Origin: Dehalococcoidia bacterium
GTDB lineage: Bacteria > Chloroflexota > Dehalococcoidia > SZUA-161 > SpSt-899
Assembly (NCBI GenBank): GCA_023271485.1
Contig: JALPXT010000020.1
Coordinates: 1 to 16,338, forward strand
Reading direction: 5' to 3'
Length of the DNA: 16,338 nt
The translations under genes and the position numbers were made by a program. Below the pieces are notes generated by a model. It saw only the letters and a list, made by a program, of their open reading frames with translations. It did no database searches and had not been told where the DNA came from. Position 1 is the first letter of the stretch, and each line of letters begins with the position of its first letter. Below, in pieces: positions 1 through 8,606 of this stretch.

Positions 1-1
1 T

Positions 2-3000
2 GCCACCCTCTACTGGGATTATGGTGATCCGATAGTGAATGCCCCGCCGATGTGGGAGGCCGGATACGATGGAGAGGGGATAAAGATCGCCATACTGGAT
101 ACCGGCATTGATCACACCCATCCCGACCTGGCCGGCAGGATCATCGCTGCAAAGGACTTCACCGATGATGATACTGTTATGGACTGGCATGGGCATGGAA
201 CGCATGTCGCGGGAATTGCCGCCGGGGCATACAATCAAGAGTGGCAAATAAGCGGGGTTGCCCCCGGGGCATACCTGCTCAATGCCAGAATATTTACTAT
301 AGATAATATAGAGCCCTGGACCAGAACCTCGTGGGTCCTGAGAGCCATAGAGTGGTCCATGGATCAAGGGGCAGACATCCTCAACATGAGCTTCGGGGCC
401 CATCAATTGGACGGAACCGGCAGAATGCCAATCTGTCTGGCAAGTGCCAATGCCGTGGCTGCCGGGCATATCGTGGTCGCGGCTGCCGGAAATGAGGCGC
501 CAGGCCAAGCCACGATTGCAAGGCCGGGAATTGCCCATAATGTGATTGCCGCGGCAGGGTCCCACGCCAGAGATGGGATTACATGGTTCAGCTCCAGGGG
601 TCCTGCTGGAGACGGCCGGGTTGCACTCGATGTAGCCGCGCCCGGGCTCTGGGTGATCGCCCCCGTGCCCCTGCATCTTGCTGCCGAGTTCCCCGGCTAT
701 GCTGACAAGCGCGGCACCTCGATGTCCGCCCCGCATATTGCCGGTGCGGCGGCCTTGTTATTGCAAGCCTTTCCCGGTTTGACGCCGGCAGAGGTGGAAA
801 TGGCACTGAAGAGTTCGGCCGATGATTTAGGTGTCGGCATACTGGATCAGGGTGCCGGAAGGCTGAATGTATATGCTGCCTATCTTGCATTGAAGGAAGG
901 CATCCTGGCGTACCCTCACGAATGGGCGGTAGGAAGGGTGCTTCCGGGCGCCTTTACCCAGACCTTCACGGTGATAAACAACAAGGATGAGGACATAACC
1001 CTGCCCATAACCGTGTCAATCATGGCCGATACCCAGGGCGCTCCTGCGGACTACTGGATAACCGTGCCGGCAACTATAACGGTTCCCGCAGAAGCAGAGG
1101 CTACCTTCGATGCTGTGATGAGTGTGCCCGCCGGTGCAGCCGCCGGAACGTATGTGGGCTACATTAAGGTTGGCGATATAACCATTCCCGTCTCGGTCAA
1201 CGTAATCCAGCCTGTGGACCATCTCACGGTTGTGGACATAACCGGGACTGTTGATGAGTGTGCTATTCTGGGCGGATGGGGAGACCACATTTACTACACC
1301 CTTGATGTGCAACCAGGGGTAGCCAACCTGAATCTCAGCCTGGATTGGACCTATGAGGGGAATTTCCTGGACTTAGTATTGTTTAACCCCGCTGGTGAGA
1401 TCACGGCACTGCGATGGGAGACTTGGGAGAAGCCGCAGGAGATCTCCGTTGACCATCCAGCACCCGGGAAATGGACGGTTGCCATAAGAACATGGGATCT
1501 CCTTCCGCGACTGGTGGAGACTTATACCCTGACAGTCGATGCCACAGGAATAGCCACCGGAGAGATAATCGGGTTTTCGATCACTCCAGAAAAGGTTGCC
1601 AGAGACAGTGAGGCGATTTTCATTGTCATGTTCCGCAATGAAGAAGAAGCAGCGGTCACTGTATCCGGCTTGATTGACATTTATTACCTGGGCGAGCACG
1701 GCAGGGTATGGCAAGGCGACATTTCGCTTGAGCTCCACACAGTAGATCCCGGTAAATCCACCACTTGGATCATACCTGCTACCCTCCCATTCATACCAGG
1801 CAGCTATGAGGCAACGGCAAGGCTTGATTACAATGGAACGGTTGCCGAGAAAACCATCGGCTTCAGCATCACTCCAAGGGGAACGGGGGTTTTCACCGGG
1901 GTTGTCAGCAATGCCGTCACCGGCTTACCAATAGAAGGTGCCGCGGTAGAAGCGATAGACCCGGTAACGGATGCCGTGATAGCCACCGCCACAACCGACG
2001 TCTATGGACGATACGACCTTACCGTGGACGAGGGAACCTATGAATTCCGTGTTTCCGCAGACGGCATTGAGCTCTTCTATCAGCAGCTGGACGTCGTCGT
2101 TGATTATGGAGAGACGGTGACGGTCGATTTTGCGCTCCACCTGGAAACTGTTAAGCCAGAGGTAGTCCACACCTCACCCGAGGCCGGTGCCACCGAAGTC
2201 CCCGTTGACACCAACATCTCGGTCACCTTCAGCGAGGCGATGGACAAGCTTTCGGCCGAGGGTGCTTTCTCTATCGTACCTCACGTTAAGGGCGTATTTA
2301 GTTGGGTGGAGAATACTATGACCTTTGACCCCCATATAGACCTGGTTGATAAGATTCTCTATACCGTGACCATCGGCACCGGGGCTAAGGACTACCCGGC
2401 CGGCAACCCGCTGGCCAAGGCTTACAGTTGGAGCTTCACTACGGGTCCAGTTTTCTTAGACGTGAGGCATGTAGGAGATGCCTGGGTTATCGAGGATGGC
2501 GATACCCACAAGATGTGGTTCACCCATGGCCAAACTGACCTTACCGTGGAGACACTCATAGACGGTTTAGTAGACCTCGGCATCGGTACAATCATAGATG
2601 CCATACTCGAGCGAGATCTGGATGAACTTCTAGACCATATAGGAGGGCTAGACGCCGGTACCCTGCTGGAATTTATGAGGGGTACCAGAACCGTCATTGG
2701 CTTTGCCACTTCAGAGGATGGTAAACACTGGGACCTAAACACACCTGAAGTTGAAGTTGAAGGTCTTGCTGTTGATGGTGCGGCCTGGGATAGTGTTGGC
2801 GCCCCCTCTGTCATTAAGGATGGCGATAGCTACAAGATGTGGTTCACCCATGGCCAAACTGACCTTACCGTGGAGACACTCATAGACGGTTTAGTAGACC
2901 TCGGCATCGGTACAATCATAGATGCCATACTCGAGCGAGATCTGGATGAACTTCTAGACCATATAGGAGGGCTAGACGCCGGTACCCTGCTGGAATTTAT

Positions 3001-5722
3001 GAGGGGTACCAGAACCGTCATTGGCTTTGCCACTTCAGAGGATGGTAAACACTGGGACCTAAACACACCTGAAGTTGAAGTTGAAGGTCTTGCTGTTGAT
3101 GGTGCGGCCTGGGATAGTGTTGGCGCCCCCTCTGTCATCTGGGATGAGGATACGGGTGAGTATAAGATGTGGTTTACCCGTGGCGAGACTGACCTCACTA
3201 AGGCGTGTCTCCAGGACATCCTGGGTAGAATAAGAAGGGACCGAGAAGTAGGCATTCCAGGCCCCTTGGTTGCCATTAGAGCCCTGCAGGACCTCGTGAA
3301 TGCTACCAGAACCGTCATTGGCTTTGCCACTTCGGTTGATGGTGAAGGTAAAAAGTGGGCCCTAAACAGAGCTGAAGTTGAAGGTCTTGCTGTTGTTGAT
3401 GGTGCGGCCTGGGATAGCGTTGGCGACCCCGCTGTCATCAGGGATGGCGATACCTACAGGATGTGGTTTACCCGCGTAACCGACTGGGATGCGACCAAAA
3501 TCAGGTATCTCTTGACTGAAATAAAAGCCCTTGTGACTGAAATAAAAGCCCTTGATCGTGATGGAGTCATAGATGCTTTAGGAGACAGAGACGTTGCAGC
3601 TCTCTGGAAGGCTATATCTGCACTAGACCTCGGCGGCATCCGAGGCCTCCTGGCTGGTACAGGTACCGTCATTGCCTATGCCACTTCGGGTGATGGTAAA
3701 GTTTGGCAAGTACAAAACGATGACGCAGTCAAGGGTATTTGCCCCGACTGGAGTAGTGTCGCTGCTCCCAATGTCATCAAGGATGGTGATACCTATAGGA
3801 TATGGTATACCCACGCCAGAACTGAACTTACTAAGGCGAACCTCAAGAAGCTTCTAGAGGGCGTAAATACAGCCATTGGCTATGCCACCTACCATCCGAG
3901 GTACACCCTCACGGTGACCGTTAATCCCCCTGAGAGCGGGACGGTCAGTCTGAACCCTACTCCGCCGGCCGAGGGGTATCTTGCAGGGACGACAGTTACC
4001 CTCACCGCCCACCCGGCAGCAGGCTGGAGGTTCGACCGCTGGAGCGGGGATGTTACCGGAACTGAGCCTACCGCTACGGTAACGATGACCCGGGACAAAA
4101 GCGTTACGGCTCACTTCGAAAGGGTGGTCGTATGGGTGCCACCAGTGGTAGTAGTGCCGCCAGTAGTAGTGCCACCAACAGTAGAAGAAGTAGAAGCCAT
4201 GCCGGTGGAGGAGGCTGTGGAGGCAGTGCAAGGAATGACACCGGAGCAGGCGGTTGAAATAGTTGAGGGTGTGAGTATCGAGAGAGCAGTTGAGATAGTT
4301 GAGGGTGTGAGTATCGAGAGAGCAGTTGAGATAATGGAAGGGGTGAGCATTGAGAGGGCGATTGAGATAACAGAAAGAGTAAGCATCGAAAGGGCTGTTG
4401 AGATAACACAAAAAGTAACCATTGAAAGAGCGGCCGAGATAGTAGACAAAGTCGTTATCGAAAGAGCGGTTGAGATTATAGAAGAGGTAGATATTGATAG
4501 GGCAGCCCAGATCATAGAGAAAGTATCTCACATGCCGGGAACTATCTACAGAGCAGTTGAAATACTGGAAAAGGTAACCCTCGAAAGGGCAACTGAGATT
4601 GTAGAGAGATTAACCCTTGAAACCGCAGTGGAGATAGTAAGAAGGCTGAGCATTGAGAGGGCGAGTGAGATAATTAAAGGGGTGCCGCTTGAAACGGCTA
4701 TGGAGATACTGACGGTAATTGAGAAGGTCTATCCTGAGAGATGGGAATTGCTTCCAAAGCCGATCTTTGAACTCAGTGATCTCTTGATTGAGCCCCTCGA
4801 GGTTGCGATTGGCGAAGAGGTAACCATCTCCGCTAAAGTAGAGAATGTCGGGGAGCTTAAGGGTAAGGAGCTTATCACCTTGAAGGTGGCTGACGTGGTG
4901 GTGGAAACGCAGGAAGTAGAGCTCGCTCCGGGAGAGACTGCGAGGGTAGAATTCAAAGTGGTAAAGATGGAACCGGGTATCTATCCGGTTGAGATAGAGC
5001 CCCTTGTTGGCCAATTTACTGTGGTCGTTCCCCCTCCTCCCACGGTAGAAAAAGTAGTGCCTGACTCAGGCATTCAAGGTGTCACAATTGATGTGGTGAT
5101 CACTGGCGAGTATTTCACCGGAGCCAAGGCGGTAAGCTTTGGAGAAGGAATAACCGTTAACCGGTTTGCTGTGGTTAGCCCGACCCGGATAGATGCCAAC
5201 ATCTCCATCGCTGCCGATGCTGAGGCTGGGCCGAGGGATGTCTCGGTTACCACGCCCGGAGGCACGGGGGTACTCCCCGGTGGATTTACCGTTCGGGATG
5301 TTACCCCGCCCACGGTGATCCTCACCTCACCCGAAGATCATGCTACCCATCTTCCCGTGGACGTCAGGATCAGCGTCACCTTCAGCGAGGGTATGGATGC
5401 GGCAACGATTAACACCGCCACCTTCACTTTGATGACCCCCGATGGCACCAGGATAGCCGGGAGGGTGACCTACGATCCGGCGACCAGGACGGCTACTCTT
5501 GTACCCTACGAGAACCTGGCATACGGCACAGTTTATACCGCCACCATTACCACCGGAGCCAGGGATCTGGCCGGGAATGCATTGGCTCAGGAGTTTAGCT
5601 GGAGTTTCACCACCCGGCCGGAGCCGATCCGCATAGGCCCCATTATTGAGGGTGTGCTCGCCTTTGCCAGAGTGGCGTTTACTATAGCCGTGATCATTTA
5701 CGCGTTCGTAACCCTGCCATAA
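2..5722 (+). CDS. Giant membrane-anchored subtilisin-like (S8) protease with propeller and helical repeats, 5'-partial
   Basis: The frame is open from base 2 (a GTG lies at 35, but coding continues upstream), so the N-terminus is missing. Serine endopeptidase, predicted extracytoplasmic. Catalytic triad: Asp codon 98-100 (AILDTGID), His 194-196 (HGHGTHVAG), Ser 719-721 (GTSMSAPHIAG); the oxyanion Asn is at 491-493 (AAGNEAPG). Modules that follow, by approximate base: Fn3-like sandwich 905-1210; PPC-like domain 1240-1540; CARDB-like 1560-1880; carboxypeptidase-regulatory-like domain 1885-2150; Big_5-type Ig domain 2155-2450; five propeller-like units 2455-3900; InlB/'bacterial repeat' domain with WSGD 3900-4125; Val/Pro linker; 12-residue helical repeats 4199-4717; second CARDB-like 4765-5030; IPT/TIG-like 5035-5300; second Big_5 5305-5615; one hydrophobic C-terminal segment 5635-5719 that probably anchors it to the membrane. 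The protease call is firm. Module names rest on motif recognition. The substrate is unknown. Confidence 0.93.
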   Translation, partial: ATLYWDYGDPIVNAPPMWEAGYDGEGIKIAILDTGIDHTHPDLAGRIIAAKDFTDDDTVMDWHGHGTHVAGIAAGAYNQEWQISGVAPGAYLLNARIFTIDNIEPWTRTSWVLRAIEWSMDQGADILNMSFGAHQLDGTGRMPICLASANAVAAGHIVVAAAGNEAPGQATIARPGIAHNVIAAAGSHARDGITWFSSRGPAGDGRVALDVAAPGLWVIAPVPLHLAAEFPGYADKRGTSMSAPHIAGAAALLLQAFPGLTPAEVEMALKSSADDLGVGILDQGAGRLNVYAAYLALKEGILAYPHEWAVGRVLPGAFTQTFTVINNKDEDITLPITVSIMADTQGAPADYWITVPATITVPAEAEATFDAVMSVPAGAAAGTYVGYIKVGDITIPVSVNVIQPVDHLTVVDITGTVDECAILGGWGDHIYYTLDVQPGVANLNLSLDWTYEGNFLDLVLFNPAGEITALRWETWEKPQEISVDHPAPGKWTVAIRTWDLLPRLVETYTLTVDATGIATGEIIGFSITPEKVARDSEAIFIVMFRNEEEAAVTVSGLIDIYYLGEHGRVWQGDISLELHTVDPGKSTTWIIPATLPFIPGSYEATARLDYNGTVAEKTIGFSITPRGTGVFTGVVSNAVTGLPIEGAAVEAIDPVTDAVIATATTDVYGRYDLTVDEGTYEFRVSADGIELFYQQLDVVVDYGETVTVDFALHLETVKPEVVHTSPEAGATEVPVDTNISVTFSEAMDKLSAEGAFSIVPHVKGVFSWVENTMTFDPHIDLVDKILYTVTIGTGAKDYPAGNPLAKAYSWSFTTGPVFLDVRHVGDAWVIEDGDTHKMWFTHGQTDLTVETLIDGLVDLGIGTIIDAILERDLDELLDHIGGLDAGTLLEFMRGTRTVIGFATSEDGKHWDLNTPEVEVEGLAVDGAAWDSVGAPSVIKDGDSYKMWFTHGQTDLTVETLIDGLVDLGIGTIIDAILERDLDELLDHIGGLDAGTLLEFMRGTRTVIGFATSEDGKHWDLNTPEVEVEGLAVDGAAWDSVGAPSVIWDEDTGEYKMWFTRGETDLTKACLQDILGRIRRDREVGIPGPLVAIRALQDLVNATRTVIGFATSVDGEGKKWALNRAEVEGLAVVDGAAWDSVGDPAVIRDGDTYRMWFTRVTDWDATKIRYLLTEIKALVTEIKALDRDGVIDALGDRDVAALWKAISALDLGGIRGLLAGTGTVIAYATSGDGKVWQVQNDDAVKGICPDWSSVAAPNVIKDGDTYRIWYTHARTELTKANLKKLLEGVNTAIGYATYHPRYTLTVTVNPPESGTVSLNPTPPAEGYLAGTTVTLTAHPAAGWRFDRWSGDVTGTEPTATVTMTRDKSVTAHFERVVVWVPPVVVVPPVVVPPTVEEVEAMPVEEAVEAVQGMTPEQAVEIVEGVSIERAVEIVEGVSIERAVEIMEGVSIERAIEITERVSIERAVEITQKVTIERAAEIVDKVVIERAVEIIEEVDIDRAAQIIEKVSHMPGTIYRAVEILEKVTLERATEIVERLTLETAVEIVRRLSIERASEIIKGVPLETAMEILTVIEKVYPERWELLPKPIFELSDLLIEPLEVAIGEEVTISAKVENVGELKGKELITLKVADVVVETQEVELAPGETARVEFKVVKMEPGIYPVEIEPLVGQFTVVVPPPPTVEKVVPDSGIQGVTIDVVITGEYFTGAKAVSFGEGITVNRFAVVSPTRIDANISIAADAEAGPRDVSVTTPGGTGVLPGGFTVRDVTPPTVILTSPEDHATHLPVDVRISVTFSEGMDAATINTATFTLMTPDGTRIAGRVTYDPATRTATLVPYENLAYGTVYTATITTGARDLAGNALAQEFSWSFTTRPEPIRIGPIIEGVLAFARVAFTIAVIIYAFVTLP
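2508..3138 (+). repeat. Perfect 307-bp tandem direct repeat inside the protease gene
   Basis: Bases 2508-2814 and 2832-3138 are identical when compared base by base. The period is 324 bp (108 codons), so the reading frame is kept. Each copy encodes one propeller-type unit, from KMWFTHG through the helical insertion to GFATSEDGKHW and AAWDSVGAPSVI. Zero divergence at synonymous sites points to a recent duplication or gene conversion. An assembly artefact is possible but would have to be an in-frame one. Confidence 0.97.
3513..3554 (+). repeat. 21-bp tandem duplication in the fourth propeller unit
   Basis: The 21-base unit at 3513-3533 is repeated exactly at 3534-3554 and adds seven residues (TEIKALV then TEIKALD) within a predicted helical insertion of the protease. 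It keeps the frame and shows that the insertion itself can grow by short tandem duplication. Confidence 0.93.
4199..4717 (+). repeat. Array of fourteen 12-residue (36-bp) helical repeats in the protease
   Basis: The stretch translates as 14 units of the pattern V-[ST]-I-E-R-A-V-E-I-V-E-G, all 12 residues long except unit 10, which carries a five-residue insertion (13 x 12 + 17 = 173 codons). Two 36-bp units are identical at DNA level (4261-4296 and 4297-4332) and the rest are diverged. Small and hydrophobic residues recur at fixed positions, as expected for short alpha-hairpins. The pattern resembles the helical repeats of MgtE-N/FliG-type domains, but this similarity is inferred by eye. Confidence 0.9.
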
Positions 5723-5763
5723 AGAATGCACAAAGATTAGGGTGATAAGTGATTGGCATAACT

Positions 5764-5801
5764 AGTGCTCCGCAGGAATCTTTGAATTCTTGCGGAGCAC
5801 T
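5764..5801 (+). terminator. Hairpin downstream of the protease gene
   Basis: Bases 5764-5779 pair with 5786-5801 to give a 16-bp stem with a single G.U wobble and a six-base loop, 41 bases after the protease stop. There is no clean T run after it, only an AT-rich stretch from 5806, so termination is likely but not certain. The stem could act in both directions. Confidence 0.6.
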
Positions 5802-5811
5802 CCCGATTTAA

Positions 5812-6029
5812 ATTATTGAGTTTCGATTTGCTTTGGGGTTGGAAAGGTTCTCCGTGGAGGTTCTGCATGTTGAGGCGGTGGATAAGGAGCTCCCCCTGCT
5901 TCTCTTCCCCAACGAATGCTCGGCTACACCTGGAAGCTTTTCGAGAAATACCGTCTTCCGGTAAGCCCCTTCCTGATTCTGCTTCGGGAAGGAGGAAAGC
6001 CGGTAGTTGCCCTAAATATCACGGATTAA
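5812..6029 (+). pseudogene. Frameshifted fragment of an unrecognised protein
   Basis: Two overlapping reading frames look protein-like but are out of phase. The first is open from 5812 and reads VEVLHVEAVDKELPLLLFPN before running into a stop at 5962. The second starts at an ATG at 5916 and reads WKLFEKYRLPVSPFLILLRE, ending at 6027-6029. A single frameshift near 5915 would join them into a fragment of about 70 residues. I do not recognise the family. A third, longer frame (ATG 5816 to 6058) gives a composition typical of a shadow and was not preferred. The alternative is a genuine 37-residue ORF at 5916-6029. Confidence 0.3.
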
Positions 6030-6093
6030 TTCACATATCGCTGGGATGTGGAATTTAGTAAGACTGAGATTCATGGGGATGAGGTTTTTTTAT

Positions 6094-6410
6094 GCCACGA
6101 TTACAGTTACGGCAACTCGTACTGATAAAGACTTCCCACTGAACCTGTCACCCGGCAAAGCCTCACTCACCGGTTCTATCATAGCTAAACACCAGGTGAC
6201 TGGCGCCCCGTAACCAGGGATGTTGCCGCAACCTATTTCGTAAATGTCAATGGTCAACGGGGTAGATTTGAGGTCAAGGAGATAGTGGTTGTAGAACCTC
6301 TGGTGATTCCCTGGGGGCTCATCCGGGATAGCATAATCATCGGCGTGGTTATCTGGTGGCTGGTTGGCTATCACTCAGTTCTGGCTATCTTGTCTGCTAG
6401 CTCCCCTACC
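6094..6410 (+). pseudogene. Remnant of the C-terminus of an anchored surface protein
   Basis: One frame from 6094 reads ATITVTATRTDKDF and LSPGKASLTGSIIA, then stops at the TAA at about 6209. In the next frame the text continues as VAATYFVNVNGQRGRFEVKE, a proline-containing spacer, and a hydrophobic helix (IIIGVVIWWLVG). Beta-sandwich ending in '...VNGQxGxFxVKE' plus a terminal TM helix is a common C-terminal layout of CARDB-type surface proteins in Chloroflexota and archaea. It has no start codon and contains at least one frameshift, in the CCCC run near 6206. The ORF continues to 6626, but the part beyond about 6410 has no recognisable character. Confidence 0.45.
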
Positions 6411-6576
6411 CTAAAGTTTGCATGCATTTTGTGCCTCCTTTTCTTTGTTGTCTACATAACATTACACAGCAGCACATTTGTCAAGATGTTGGGTCAGAGA
6501 TGGCACTTCGGCAGTGTAACAAATGGGCACCATCAGCGTCAAGCTAGTTCGGAAGAGTGTTTCGTAGCTTTCTTAG

Positions 6577-6605
6577 TTGACAATCACTCGGTAAATTGCT
6601 ACTAT
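6577..6605 (+). promoter_or_regulatory. Sigma70-type promoter for dxs
   Basis: A consensus -35 TTGACA (6577-6582), a 17-base spacer and a -10-like TACTAT (6600-6605) lie 34 bases upstream of the dxs ATG. The expected transcript would start near 6612. The bases from about 6410 to 6576 hold nothing else I can support. Confidence 0.5.
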
Positions 6606-6639
6606 GGGATTGACTTCGAAAATTAGCAGGCAGTAAACA

Positions 6640-8544
6640 ATGTCGAGATTGCTGGATAGAGTAGATAATCCTGCCGATTTGAAAAGATTGAAGCCGTCGG
6701 AACTTTGGAAACTGGCAGGTGATCTGAGACAGGAACTGGTGACCACAGTAACTACTACCGGTGGTCATCTAGCTTCTAACCTAGGCGTCGTTGAGCTTAC
6801 CATAGCTTTGCATCGGGTATTTGATAGTCCGCGAGATAAGCTCATATGGGATGTAGGGCATCAAAGCTATGTTCACAAACTGCTTACTGGCCGGAAACAA
6901 CGTTTTACCTCATTGCGTCAATACAAAGGATTATCTGGTTTTACCGCTCCTGGTGAGAGTGAGCATGACCCGTTCGGTGCCGGTCACGCTAGCACCTCAG
7001 TTTCAGCGGCTCTTGGTATGGCTATTGCTCGTGACCTTTCTGGTGATAACTACCATGTGGTGGCTATTATCGGTGATGGTGCCATAACTGGCGGGATGGC
7101 TCTTGAAGCACTTAATCACGCAGGTCATCTGAGCTCCAGGCTTACCGTGGTTCTAAATGATAATGGGATGTCAATTTCCCCTACTGTTGGTGCCTTAGCT
7201 AAGTTACTAAGCAAAATGCGGTTTGACCGCCGTTACTATCGGGCAAAGGAAGAAACGGGGCGCATGCTTAGAGCACTCCCGCTTGGTGATAAGCTATGGC
7301 AGTTAAGCCGGCAGATTAAGGGCAGGTTCAAACGCTTAGTTATGCCGACCATGATCTGGGAAGAGCTTGGCTTTACTTATATTGGCCCTGTTGACGGGCA
7401 CAGCATTGCTGACCTTGAAATTGCTCTCACTCAAGCGAGGGAGCATTATCTCAAGCCAACTTTTGTTCATGTTATAACTACTAAGGGTAAGGGTTATCTT
7501 CCCGCCGAGGGTGATGCCGTTTATTTTCATGGTGTGTCAGCTAAAAGTGCAAGCACCGAGAAAATACCAACATATAGTGAGGTATTTGCTCAGACTGTCC
7601 TTCGATTGGCGCGGGAGAATCCCAGACTGCTGGTAATTACCCCGGCTATGCCTGAAGGAAATTGTTTGAGTATTGTTGAGGCTGAGTTTCCAAAGCGTGT
7701 GTTTGATGTGGGAATCTGTGAGCAGCACGCAGTCACGTTCGCCGCTGGATTAGCAGTCAAGGGTTTTATACCCATTGTGGCTATATACTCTACCTTTCTA
7801 CAGCGCGCCTTTGACCAGGTTATACACGATGTTTGTATTCAGAACCTGCCCGTTGTTTTTGCTATTGACCGCAGTGGTATTGTCGAGGGCGACGGCAAGA
7901 CACATCAGGGGACTTTTGATATCTCTTACCTTACACTAATTCCTAATCTCATCGTATCCGCTCCCAAGGATGAAAACGAGCTTCAGCACTTGCTTTATAC
8001 CGCAGTCAAATCAGGACAGCCTATGGCAATAAGATATCCTCGTGGTTCTGGGGTAGGGGTAGAATTGGACATAACGTTACGTGAAATTCCTATAGGCAAA
8101 TGGGAGATACTAAGTTATGGAGAGGATATAGCTATATTAGCCATAGGCGCTATGGTAGCTCCTGTCCTTGAAACAGCCCGGAAGTTAGCCTCAAGCAAGA
8201 TTGAGGCTACAGTAGTTAACGCTCGTTTTGCCAAGCCACTGGATTCTGAGCTTATAATAGACCTGGCTGGCCGTATTAAGTGCATGGTTACTGTTGAGGA
8301 GAATGCTGTAAGTGGCGGCTTAGGCAGCAGCGTAATCAAGTTTCTTAGCGAATCAGAAATCAAAGATGTGCAGGTAAAAAGCATCGGCATTCCTGACGAG
8401 TTTGTCGAGCAGGGGACGCAATCTATTCTTCGCGCCAAGTACGGCCTAGATGCTGAAGGGATAGCTCAGCAGATACTAGCCTTGTTTCCGAACCATAATT
8501 CTGTTTCTTCAGCCAAAGGCAAAGTAGGGACTACCTTATGTTGA
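6640..8544 (+). CDS. dxs: 1-deoxy-D-xylulose-5-phosphate synthase
   Basis: Cytosolic thiamine-diphosphate enzyme that condenses pyruvate with glyceraldehyde 3-phosphate, the first step of the MEP isoprenoid pathway; its product also feeds thiamine and pyridoxal synthesis in many bacteria. It has 634 residues, a normal length for DXS. Visible motifs: GGHLASNLGVVELTIALH (His43 matches the catalytic His region), DVGHQSYVHKLLTGR, the ThDP/Mg motif GDGAITGG (145-152) with LNDN (172-175), and ICEQHAVTFAAGLAV with the ThDP-activating Glu at 361. The transketolase C-terminal domain covers the last 130 residues. The start is the ATG at 6640; the Shine-Dalgarno is poor (AGCAGG). The gene stands alone with its own promoter and terminator, and its third codon positions look AT-richer than the flanking operons, which could reflect transfer. 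Confidence 0.97.
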   Translation: MSRLLDRVDNPADLKRLKPSELWKLAGDLRQELVTTVTTTGGHLASNLGVVELTIALHRVFDSPRDKLIWDVGHQSYVHKLLTGRKQRFTSLRQYKGLSGFTAPGESEHDPFGAGHASTSVSAALGMAIARDLSGDNYHVVAIIGDGAITGGMALEALNHAGHLSSRLTVVLNDNGMSISPTVGALAKLLSKMRFDRRYYRAKEETGRMLRALPLGDKLWQLSRQIKGRFKRLVMPTMIWEELGFTYIGPVDGHSIADLEIALTQAREHYLKPTFVHVITTKGKGYLPAEGDAVYFHGVSAKSASTEKIPTYSEVFAQTVLRLARENPRLLVITPAMPEGNCLSIVEAEFPKRVFDVGICEQHAVTFAAGLAVKGFIPIVAIYSTFLQRAFDQVIHDVCIQNLPVVFAIDRSGIVEGDGKTHQGTFDISYLTLIPNLIVSAPKDENELQHLLYTAVKSGQPMAIRYPRGSGVGVELDITLREIPIGKWEILSYGEDIAILAIGAMVAPVLETARKLASSKIEATVVNARFAKPLDSELIIDLAGRIKCMVTVEENAVSGGLGSSVIKFLSESEIKDVQVKSIGIPDEFVEQGTQSILRAKYGLDAEGIAQQILALFPNHNSVSSAKGKVGTTLC

Positions 8545-8580
8545 CCAGATGTCCAAGATTGCGTCTGGTATTTTGTGTTT
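8544..8580 (+). terminator. Rho-independent terminator of dxs
   Basis: Bases 8544-8551 pair with 8562-8569 (8 bp, one G.U) around a 10-base loop, followed directly by a T-rich tail (ATTTTGTGTTT). The stem begins at the last base of the dxs stop codon. Confidence 0.6.
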
Positions 8581-8606
8581 GACTCTACACATCTTAGCAG
8601 TGATAA

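Noticed and set aside
2422..4531. Long minus-strand ORFs opposite the protease repeats (for example 2830-3438, 3854-4531)
   Set aside because: They mirror the repeats of the real gene, have Ser/Pro/Arg- or Tyr/Leu/Asn-skewed compositions, lack ribosome binding sites and match no family.
4199..4717. 36-bp period considered as a CRISPR array
   Set aside because: Units are directly adjacent without spacers, diverge gradually and translate into a regular helical repeat in frame.
5816..6058. 80-codon ORF downstream of the protease
   Set aside because: Its translation is Ser/Pro/Arg-rich without family character, while the other two frames over the same bases look more protein-like.
6410..6626. 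C-terminal half of the 113-codon ORF at 6285
   Set aside because: After the TM helix the text has no recognisable character and runs through the dxs promoter, so it is probably read-through of a broken gene.
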